Assembly (NCBI GenBank): GCA_028823435.1
Contig: JAPKBK010000135.1
Coordinates: 1 to 5,099 of the forward strand
Source of the DNA: Flavobacteriales bacterium
Lineage (GTDB): Bacteria > Bacteroidota > Bacteroidia > Flavobacteriales_D > Sanyastnellaceae
Direction of reading: 5' to 3'
Length of the DNA: 5,099 nucleotides
Numbering within the stretch: position 1 is the first letter of the stretch; each line of letters begins with the position of its first letter. Both the position numbers and the translations under genes were made by a program. A model generated the notes under the pieces. It ran no database searches. It had not been told where the DNA came from and worked only from the letters and a program-made list of their open reading frames with translations. Shown piece by piece: positions 1-5,099 of the stretch.

Positions 1-818
1 GAGCGAACGCACAAGGCGTTCCCGTAGATGGTAAGGTTCTGTTAGGTCAGTTCACTACTGCGGGACAGGTTAGCGCGCTTGTCAACATTCAAATACGCGA
101 CTCAGCTGCAGAATCTCATTATGCAGTAGGCATGACACTTGAATTTCCTTTAGGTGTTGCAGGCTGTCAAGATACGTCTGCTTGTAACTACAATCCTGAG
201 TCAACATTTGAAGATGGTTCATGTGAATATCCTTCGGAGTTCTATACGTGTGATGGATGTATCAATGATTCCGATTCGGATGGTGTGTGTGATGAGTTAG
301 AGGTCCTAGGATGTACAGACAATCAAGCCTGTAACTATAATCCTGCTGCGACAGAGGAAGATGGTTCTTGTGCTCAGGTTGATGCTTGTGGCGTTTGTGG
401 AGGCGATGACAGTTCTTGTTCAGGATGTACCAACCCTGCTGCAGACAACTATGATTCTTCTGCCCTTATTGATGATGGGTCATGTAGCATTGCGGGATGT
501 ACAAATTCCAATGCAGATAACTACAACCCAGATGCAACAACTGACGATGGTTCTTGTTTGGCAACTGGATGTACTTACCCTGGAGCTGACAACTACGATG
601 CTGCAAACACCTCTTCGGATGGCAGCTGTATCTTCTCTGGATGTACAGATCCTTCAGCTGACAACTATATCGCTTATGCAAACTTAGACGATGGTTCATG
701 TGGCCCCTGCGGTGAGGCGAATGATTGTCCGTTTGATGCAAATGGTGATGGTGAGATCGGCTCTGCTGACTTACTTGAGTTCTTAATTGCATATGGTCAA
801 GCTTGTGACAATCTCTAA
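1..818 (+). CDS. Secreted Cys-rich repeat protein with C-terminal dockerin-like loop (5'-partial)
   Basis: The reading frame is open from base 3 with no stop before TAA at 816-818, so the gene begins outside the window. The ATG at 132 is internal: the 43 codons before it read as ordinary protein. About 271 residues are visible. Counting from base 3, residues 1-50 look like the end of a beta-rich domain (VPVDGKVLLGQF, SALVNIQIRD) that I cannot name. Residues 54-233 hold six Cys-rich units that start GC and end DGSC, with ACNYNP or ADNY in the middle. Between units 1 and 2 lies a DSDSDGVCDE stretch resembling thrombospondin type-3 calcium loops; between units 2 and 3 lies CGVCGGDDSSC. The C terminus carries one dockerin-type loop, D-x-N-x-D-G-x-I-x3-D, at bases 735-770. 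The Cys content implies an extracytoplasmic, disulfide-bonded protein of Flavobacteriales type. No PNP-type T9SS sorting domain is seen. The biochemical role is unknown. Confidence 0.9.
   Translation, partial: ANAQGVPVDGKVLLGQFTTAGQVSALVNIQIRDSAAESHYAVGMTLEFPLGVAGCQDTSACNYNPESTFEDGSCEYPSEFYTCDGCINDSDSDGVCDELEVLGCTDNQACNYNPAATEEDGSCAQVDACGVCGGDDSSCSGCTNPAADNYDSSALIDDGSCSIAGCTNSNADNYNPDATTDDGSCLATGCTYPGADNYDAANTSSDGSCIFSGCTDPSADNYIAYANLDDGSCGPCGEANDCPFDANGDGEIGSADLLEFLIAYGQACDNL
162..701 (+). repeat. Six Cys-rich GC...DGSC protein repeats; last four in strict 72-bp tandem
   Basis: Units begin at bases 162, 309, 423, 495, 567 and 639, and each core is 63 bp (21 residues). Units 1 and 2 carry ACNYNP and are followed by long Cys-containing linkers (periods 147 and 114 bp). 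Units 3-6 carry ADNY in place of ACNY and recur at exactly 72 bp (24 residues). Each long unit with its linker has six cysteines, and each short unit has two (first GC and last SC). The DNA of the units is only partly alike while the protein pattern is conserved, so the array is held by protein selection rather than being a fresh tandem duplication. Confidence 0.9.
735..770 (+). other. Dockerin-like calcium-binding loop at protein C terminus
   Basis: The encoded loop has Asp, Asn, Asp-Gly, Glu-Ile and a final Asp at positions 1, 3, 5-6, 7-8 and 12, the classical calcium-coordinating spacing of dockerin/EF-hand loops. It is followed by a hydrophobic LLEFLIAYG helix, and the segment is bracketed by cysteines (CP before, AC after). 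Only one such loop is present, whereas canonical cellulosomal dockerins have two. In Flavobacteriales, single copies are common near the ends of surface proteins. Calcium binding is inferred from the motif. Confidence 0.7.
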
Positions 819-842
819 AGTTTCCTAGTCTTTCTAAAACTG

Positions 843-878
843 AAAGCGTCAATCCTTCATTGGATTGACGCTTTTTTT
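843..878 (+). terminator. Intrinsic terminator of the Cys-rich repeat gene
   Basis: A perfect 13-bp stem (arms 843-855 and 862-874, AAAGCGTCAATCC and its complement) closes a 6-nt loop. The T-run is 872-878, with its first three T's in the right arm. It starts 24 bp after the TAA stop at 818. On the opposite strand the stem is followed only by a short T-poor tail, so it should work mainly in the plus direction. Confidence 0.92.
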
Positions 879-978
879 ATTGAGATAGTTTGGTTTCGCT
901 TTACAGGGTGGGAATATGAGTTAAATCCCCGAAACTTTGGGATCCAGTGCTGATGAAATCTCTATGCGATGCGCGCTG

Positions 979-1010
979 TTGATTTGTCTGTGGTGCCAGG
1001 AATTTGTTTG
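979..1010 (+). promoter_or_regulatory. Possible Bacteroidota-type promoter for ribA (weak)
   Basis: TTG at 979-981 and TTTGTTTG at 1003-1010 are separated by 21 bp. This approximates the Bacteroidota consensus of TTG near -33 and TAnnTTTG near -7, with one mismatch in the -7 box (T for A). It would give a leader of roughly 65 nt before the ribA ATG. The match is weak in an AT-rich region and could be chance. The rest of 879-1081 shows no RNA gene and no recognisable FMN riboswitch. Confidence 0.22.
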
Positions 1011-1081
1011 CTTTTAGGAAGTTTAACAACACTTTTTATTAAATAGAAATCAGTGGCTATTTCATAGGGTATCTTTACAAT

Positions 1082-1678
1082 ATGAAACCAATTGTTGAAT
1101 CTCGACTCCCTACCAAGTACGGTGGATTTAAAATCTTAGCATTTGAAGCAGATGTGGAACAAATGCCCCATTTGGCCTTAGTGTCAGATAAATTTATTAA
1201 AGGCACAGAAAAGATTGTGCATGTGAGAGTCCACAGTGAATGTATGACGGGTGATGTCTTTTCTTCTTCAAGGTGTGATTGTGGGGAGCAATTGGCTTCA
1301 TCAATGATGCACCTTCAAAAAGAAGGCGGAATATTAATATACTTGAGGCAGGAGGGAAGAGGCATTGGTTTGGTGGAGAAACTGAAGGCATACAATTTAC
1401 AGGATGCTGGACAGGACACCTTTGAAGCCAATGTCAATCTTGGACACCCAGAGGATGGACGTTCGTTTGTTCCCGCAATAGAAATACTCAAGTATTTAAA
1501 TGTAAAATCGATCAATCTCCTCACAAACAACCCTGACAAAGTTCGCGCCTTTGATGACGTAGACGATATTAACGTCATAGATAGAATGCCTCTCGAAGTA
1601 GGCTTAGATCCAGAAAACAAAGATTACCTCGAAGCAAAACGCCTTGTGAAAGGTCATTTGTTTGGTGCCAAATCTTAG
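1082..1678 (+). CDS. ribA: GTP cyclohydrolase II (riboflavin biosynthesis), stand-alone
   Basis: The enzyme catalyses the first committed step of riboflavin synthesis: GTP is opened to 2,5-diamino-6-ribosylamino-4(3H)-pyrimidinone 5'-phosphate, with release of formate and pyrophosphate, in the cytoplasm. The 198-residue product matches the usual stand-alone length (E. coli RibA has 196). The zinc ligands Cys54, Cys65 and Cys67 lie in HSECMTGDVF and RCDCGEQL, at the same numbers as in E. coli. LRQEGRGIGL (88-97), Tyr104, Asp125 and Arg127 (EDGRSF), and LLTNNPDKV (146-154) are the other family signatures, so the active site looks intact. There is no RibB (DHBP synthase) domain, unlike the fused RibBA of many bacteria. 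The ATG follows an in-frame TAA at 1040; only a weak AGGG (1066-1069) precedes it, about 12 nt away. No other rib gene is adjacent, so it is probably monocistronic. Confidence 0.97.
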   Translation: MKPIVESRLPTKYGGFKILAFEADVEQMPHLALVSDKFIKGTEKIVHVRVHSECMTGDVFSSSRCDCGEQLASSMMHLQKEGGILIYLRQEGRGIGLVEKLKAYNLQDAGQDTFEANVNLGHPEDGRSFVPAIEILKYLNVKSINLLTNNPDKVRAFDDVDDINVIDRMPLEVGLDPENKDYLEAKRLVKGHLFGAKS

Positions 1679-1692
1679 AGGTTAATGTTTCT

Positions 1693-1706
1693 AACGGTGT
1701 TCCGTT
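1693..1706. other. Small hairpin between convergent ribA and DUF819 stop codons
   Basis: AACGG (1693-1697), loop TGTT and CCGTT (1702-1706) form a 5-bp stem; two more A-T pairs are possible beyond a 2x2 mismatch. It fills most of the 28-bp gap between the ribA TAG (1676-1678) and the DUF819 TAG (1707-1709). No good T-run follows on either strand, so it is at best a weak bidirectional terminator or a transcript-end stabiliser. Confidence 0.3.
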
Positions 1707-2978
1707 CTAAGAAATAATATGCATCCACTCCATACATACGATGGCTGCGACAGTTCCTACAGCGTAACCAAGTACCGCAAGTAAAATCCCTACCGGTGCA
1801 AGCGCAGGTGAGAACGCACTGGCGACAATCGGTGCAGAGGCAGCGCCTCCTATATTTGCTTGAGAGCCTACCGCAACAAAGAAAAAAGGCGCCTTGATCA
1901 CTCTTGCGACCACGACAAGGACAACAATGTGAACGAACATCCAAATGAGTCCTATGATGATTGCAGATGAATAGGTAGACCAGTTTTCAATAAGTGCAGC
2001 TACGTCCATTTTCATTCCGATCGTAGCGACGAGTATGTAAAGGAACAATGACCCAATCTTACTCGCCCCTGCACCTTCATATTTACTGGCTTTTGTGAAG
2101 CTCAGTGCAACACCCAATACCGTTGCAACAACGACGATCCAAAAGAAGCCTTTCTCAAGAGAGGATAGGAATTTAACAAAGCTTCCCGGGTCGGTTGCAA
2201 GAATGCTTTCAAACCAGTCATGGATGCCTACGCTTGCTGTATCTGCCACGATATGAGAGATGGCCACACATCCAAATGCGATACCCACAACAACCATAAT
2301 GTCTGTAAACGAGGGGATTCTTGCGATGCTTGCAGAGTAAGCTTCTACTTTGGTTTTTAATTCATTGACAGCTGAACTGTCGGCTTTAAGCCATTTGTCA
2401 ATTGCTTCAGTCCGGCTAGCTCCGTAAAGAAGAAAGGGCATCCATAAGTTTGCAACAAAGACATCAACGATAAGCATGATTGAGAATTGCTGATCCATGG
2501 TGTCGGAAATCTCTTTTAGGGCTGCCTGGTTTGCACCGCCCCCTATCCAACTACCTGCAACAGTAGATAAACCTCGCCACATCGCTTCAGGGGAGTCACC
2601 ACCGAATACCTCAGGATTAAATTGTCCTACAGTCCAAAGCGCAATGGGGCCACCTATCACAATACCTATTGTGGCAGCGAAAAACATGATCAACGCCTTG
2701 GGTCCCAAATTATAAATCCCCTTAAGGTCAATGCTCAAGCAAAGTAAAACCAGGCTGGCTGGGAGTAAGTATCGAGAAGCTACGAAATACAAATTTGATG
2801 CTTCACCATCTACAATACCCAAAGAATTAAATGCTGCAGGGATAAAGTAGCACAGCAAAAGACTGGGCACAAAAGTGAAGAACTTCTTAAATTGAGGGAG
2901 ACTGGCGGCGTAGAAAATGCCTGCAAGGGTAACTGCAAGAAGGCCTAGGACGACAGCATCATTAGCTATTGGTAACAT
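1707..2978 (-). CDS. DUF819 family integral membrane protein (YjcL-like putative transporter)
   Basis: A 423-residue hydrophobic protein with about ten or eleven membrane segments, roughly at residues 8-26, 33-50, 66-84, 94-117, 166-184, 224-244, 274-293, 305-324, 338-358 and 394-414. It carries two glycine-rich motifs: GSWIGGGANQAA (142-153) and GSQANIGGAASAP (371-383) followed by LAPVGILLAVLGYA. I recognise these as typical of the DUF819 (YjcL) family, whose substrate is not established; the architecture suggests a secondary transporter. A polar, Lys/Glu-rich loop at about 186-222 separates the two halves. The ATG at 2976-2978 is well supported because an in-frame TGA lies only 12 nt upstream (2991-2993). 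No Shine-Dalgarno sequence is visible. The gene converges on ribA and sits behind the terminator of the upstream protease gene, so it probably has its own promoter. Family assignment is strong; substrate is unknown. Confidence 0.9.
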   Translation of the reverse strand: MLPIANDAVVLGLLAVTLAGIFYAASLPQFKKFFTFVPSLLLCYFIPAAFNSLGIVDGEASNLYFVASRYLLPASLVLLCLSIDLKGIYNLGPKALIMFFAATIGIVIGGPIALWTVGQFNPEVFGGDSPEAMWRGLSTVAGSWIGGGANQAALKEISDTMDQQFSIMLIVDVFVANLWMPFLLYGASRTEAIDKWLKADSSAVNELKTKVEAYSASIARIPSFTDIMVVVGIAFGCVAISHIVADTASVGIHDWFESILATDPGSFVKFLSSLEKGFFWIVVVATVLGVALSFTKASKYEGAGASKIGSLFLYILVATIGMKMDVAALIENWSTYSSAIIIGLIWMFVHIVVLVVVARVIKAPFFFVAVGSQANIGGAASAPIVASAFSPALAPVGILLAVLGYAVGTVAAIVCMEWMHIIS

Positions 2979-3027
2979 TGGACAGGGGTTTCAGTTTGTT
3001 TGAAGCCTGTAAGCTACAAAACTTTGG

Positions 3028-3062
3028 AAAAAAAAAGAGCGGTCTCAATAAAGAGACCGCTC
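3028..3062 (-). terminator. Intrinsic terminator of the M43 protease gene
   Basis: Read on the minus strand, a perfect 10-bp GC-rich stem (GAGCGGTCTC and its complement, 3053-3062 and 3037-3046) closes a 6-nt loop. It is followed directly by nine T's (the A-run at 3028-3036 on the plus strand). It begins 28 bp after the TGA stop at 3091-3093. The geometry is textbook, and it separates the protease transcript from the DUF819 gene that starts 49 bp further on. Confidence 0.95.
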
Positions 3063-3090
3063 CTAAATTTCGGTGGTGAGCCGAACCCTA

Positions 3091-5099
3091 TCACCTTATC
3101 ATCAATGGGGTTGCACTGAATGGATTAGAAGATCCCAAATGGGCGATGTAAGTACCAGGGCTTATTGATTCGCTGATTATAAATAGTTGAATGCCATCTG
3201 AATACCGAGTTCCTTGACCTTCCCATACCAATCTGCCGTCGGTGCCGATGATTTTAAGTGTGATCAGACTGGCAGATGAACTTCGTATAAATAGTTTTCC
3301 GTTACCGTTCGAGTATGGGTTTGGATATAGTGTGAATACTTCACTCTCTACAATATCTATTGCGTTAGTTGTTGTGTTTCCTTCGCAATCGTAATTAGGT
3401 TCAGCATAGCTACATTCACCTGAATCTGTAGCATCAGCATCGTAGTTACATGCACTTGTGTCTTGACATCCTAGTATTTCCAATTCGTCACAGATACCAT
3501 CGTCGTCAGTATCCTGTAGGCATTCTCCGGCACAATCGTAATGAACCTCAGCGTAGGTACATTCTCCTGCATCTGTCGCAGCAGCGTTGTAGTCACATGC
3601 AATCGTGTCTTGACACCCTGGTATTTCAAATTCGTCACAGATGCCATCTCCGTCGTGGTCTTGTAGGCATGCCCCGTTACAATCGTATCCAGATTGTGGG
3701 TATGTACAACTGTTGTTATCAAGGTTTGCAAGGACATTAAAATTACATGCAGTGGATACTTGACATCCTGAAATTTCAGCATTGTCGCAAATGGAATTGC
3801 TGTTCAGGTCTTCACAGCCATCGAAAGAATTAGGAATCGCGCAAACAGCACTCACTTCTTCTGAGCCGAAATGGTCGCCATAAGAATCCTCTCCCGAAGC
3901 TAATATTTCACCAGTTTCTGATGTTACACTGTAAGATCCGCCAAATTGCATGCCGTCCCCAAATGCATCTAACATTGTGAAATCGTAACATCCAACAGTA
4001 ACACAGCCAGCTTGGATGTATGTCGTACTGATGCCTGATTCATAAGGGCCACCAAACATGATGAGCCTGTTCAAAGAGTCAACCAATGTCCAAGTTGTTT
4101 CGTTCCCAAAAGGGTCAGGGGTTACTGAAACCGTAAAGTAGTCACTTTCTTCTACAGTGAATGTATGTGTGATCATGTCGTTTGAACTCCAGCCATCTTC
4201 TCCGCCACCGTCGAGGGTTATTTGGGCGTTTAATGTATGCGCTCCATAGGGAACTGAAATTTCAGGAAGTGTGACCATTATTGATGTTCCTGGAGAAATA
4301 GAATCCTCATAATGTACTTTGAAGGGATCATTTGAGTCAAGCGTGATGATCACTTCAAAACTGTGAACAGTATTTACACCAAAATTTGCAATCTCAAGTT
4401 CAGGAGCAACCTCCGGAAGACATTGGGATGTAGATGGATTCTTAAAGTAAATTGCAGCCAAGTCAGTTTCCGCTACGGGTATCCCTCCGAAACTTTCTAA
4501 AAGTGATGATCTTGAAGAATTCAGGGTTGCTCTCATCCGTTCTGCTTGTCCTTGTGTAAATGTATTTCGGCAAGTTTCATCGGTATAGTCCATGTAGTTT
4601 TCTATCTGAGCGTCTGGACAATTGACGGCGCCAGAGCAGTATGCATTAGACGTTGTTGAAGGGGTGTCACAAACCTGATCTCCCTGCGTCTCGCAGTTTG
4701 TTTCGTTCAGGCACTGACTCGTGCTAGTCGTGTTGTAGAATGTATGGTACAGTCCCATGCTATGTCCCACTTCGTGTGTAATTACTCTGTTAAGGTCTGT
4801 GTATCCTTTGATGTTGCCGACTGTCCCAAATGCATTGTATAGAATAACCACTCCGTCTCTCACATTTTCGAAAGGAAAGTATGCAAATCCTTGCACACCT
4901 CCTCCTCCGTCATTGTCATCTATTTCTGACACCACCCAAATATTTAAGTAGTCTTCTCTTGGCCAAGCTGAAAACGATTTCAATTCTGTTTCATCAGCGC
5001 CGACACCAATATTTCCACTTTTAATTCCTTCTTCTGCATAATAGGGGACTGATGAGGCATCAACTCTTAGTATCCCATTTGTAGGTTCTCCTTCAGGTG
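3091..5099 (-). CDS. Secreted M43-family (pappalysin/cytophagalysin-like) zinc metallopeptidase with T9SS sorting domain (5'-partial)
   Basis: The frame is open to the right edge, so signal peptide and propeptide lie outside the window. The TTG at 4981-4983 is an internal Leu codon: 38 more codons precede it, including GVGADETE, which fits the M43 fold. About 668 residues are visible; numbers here count from that Leu. The M43 domain spans about 1-165, with zinc motif HEVGHSMGLYH (70-80, bases 4744-4776), Cys-rich GDQVCDTP, and Met-turn ENYMDYTDETC (128-138). Next come a CARDB/Ig-like region (about 171-280), a beta-sandwich of a type common in T9SS cargo (about 281-381, GCYDFTMLDAFGDGM), Cys-rich repeats (390-536), and a type A sorting domain (about 545-630: LYPNPYSNG, then SPGTYIAHL). 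The protein should be exported through the T9SS and released or anchored after CTD cleavage, hydrolysing extracellular protein. All zinc-site residues are intact. Substrate is unknown. Confidence 0.95.
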   Translation of the reverse strand, partial: PEGEPTNGILRVDASSVPYYAEEGIKSGNIGVGADETELKSFSAWPREDYLNIWVVSEIDDNDGGGGVQGFAYFPFENVRDGVVILYNAFGTVGNIKGYTDLNRVITHEVGHSMGLYHTFYNTTSTSQCLNETNCETQGDQVCDTPSTTSNAYCSGAVNCPDAQIENYMDYTDETCRNTFTQGQAERMRATLNSSRSSLLESFGGIPVAETDLAAIYFKNPSTSQCLPEVAPELEIANFGVNTVHSFEVIITLDSNDPFKVHYEDSISPGTSIMVTLPEISVPYGAHTLNAQITLDGGGEDGWSSNDMITHTFTVEESDYFTVSVTPDPFGNETTWTLVDSLNRLIMFGGPYESGISTTYIQAGCVTVGCYDFTMLDAFGDGMQFGGSYSVTSETGEILASGEDSYGDHFGSEEVSAVCAIPNSFDGCEDLNSNSICDNAEISGCQVSTACNFNVLANLDNNSCTYPQSGYDCNGACLQDHDGDGICDEFEIPGCQDTIACDYNAAATDAGECTYAEVHYDCAGECLQDTDDDGICDELEILGCQDTSACNYDADATDSGECSYAEPNYDCEGNTTTNAIDIVESEVFTLYPNPYSNGNGKLFIRSSSASLITLKIIGTDGRLVWEGQGTRYSDGIQLFIISESISPGTYIAHLGSSNPFSATPLMIR
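3376..3816 (-). repeat. Cys-rich GC...GEC repeats in the M43 protease (three units, about 49-50 residues each)
   Basis: Cores lie at 3706-3768 (ends NNSC), 3559-3618 (ends AGEC) and 3412-3471 (ends SGEC), spaced 150 and 147 bp. The two full linkers read YDCNGACLQDHDGDGICDE and YDCAGECLQDTDDDGICDE, i.e. Asp-rich thrombospondin-type-3-like calcium loops. A degenerate linker (DLNSNSICDNAEI) precedes unit 1, and a cut linker (YDCEGN) ends unit 3. Complete units have six cysteines with gaps of 6, 12-13, 9, 4 and 10 residues. The array lies between the beta-sandwich and the T9SS sorting domain, where a spacer or stalk is expected. Confidence 0.9.

Noticed and set aside
132..134. ATG as the start of the Cys-rich repeat protein
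   Set aside because: The frame is open to base 3 with protein-like sequence, no ribosome binding site precedes the ATG, and no signal peptide follows it, although the protein should be exported.
361..687. Plus-strand frame of 108 codons rich in Met/Leu/Gln/Thr
   Set aside because: It is an out-of-frame reading of the DGSC/DNY repeats with no protein-like pattern of its own.
162..701. CRISPR-like or mobile-element repeat
   Set aside because: The 72-bp periodicity is that of in-frame protein repeats with synonymous drift. There are no identical direct repeats with unique spacers, no terminal inverted repeats and no transposase.
466..852. Minus-strand open frame of 128 codons over the Cys-rich repeat gene
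   Set aside because: It is antisense to a clear repeat protein, has a His/Gln/Leu-rich composition produced by the repeated DNA, and runs through the terminator hairpin. It is a shadow frame.
900..943. FMN riboswitch before ribA (CAGGGTGGGAATA resembles part of the consensus)
   Set aside because: The other conserved RFN segments are absent and no multi-stem junction can be drawn.
931..957. Hammerhead-like pieces GAAAC (931-935) and CTGATGA (950-956)
   Set aside because: The flanks do not form the required stem II, and the order and spacing do not give a closed three-stem core. Chance matches.
3450..3782. Open frames on both strands overlapping the protease repeat region
   Set aside because: Both are alternative-frame readings of the repeated Cys-rich segment; the T9SS-protease frame fully explains the stretch.
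4981..4983. TTG as a start codon for the metalloprotease
   Set aside because: The frame continues upstream for 38 codons to the window edge with M43-like sequence, so the TTG is an internal Leu and the gene is partial.

Overview
This window most likely comes from a marine or aquatic member of the Bacteroidota, order Flavobacteriales (Cryomorphaceae/Schleiferiaceae-like). Three things point there. The first is a secreted M43-type metalloprotease ending in a type A sorting domain of the type IX secretion system (T9SS), a Bacteroidota-specific export route. The second is a cysteine-rich repeat (GC...ACNYNP...DGSC) shared by two secreted proteins, a repeat characteristic of large surface proteins in this group. 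The third is the lack of clear Shine-Dalgarno sequences before the two intact genes. The lineage is inferred from protein style, not from a marker gene.

Layout: (1) Bases 1-818, plus strand, hold the 3' end of a gene for a secreted Cys-rich repeat protein that ends in a single dockerin-like calcium-binding loop. A strong intrinsic terminator follows at 843-878. (2) An intergenic stretch, 879-1081, leads into a complete stand-alone GTP cyclohydrolase II gene, ribA (1082-1678, plus). (3) A complete DUF819-family polytopic membrane protein gene lies tail-to-tail with ribA (1707-2978, minus), with 28 bp between the stop codons. (4) Upstream of it, on the same minus strand, is the 3' portion of a large secreted M43 metallopeptidase gene (3091-5099, running off the right edge). 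It has its own strong terminator at 3028-3062, which leaves the DUF819 gene only 49 bp of private upstream DNA.

The four genes do not form an obvious operon or pathway. Each appears to be its own transcription unit: two housekeeping or transport genes between two cell-surface/secreted protein genes. The common thread is the Cys-rich module, present in both outer proteins with nearly the same six-cysteine spacing but different codons. This suggests an old, protein-level domain family rather than a recent local duplication. I see no CRISPR array, IS element, tRNA, rRNA, phage gene or defence system, and nothing that I would call a new multi-gene system. The findings concern the repeat architecture, the C-terminal anchoring of the first protein and the compact gene borders.
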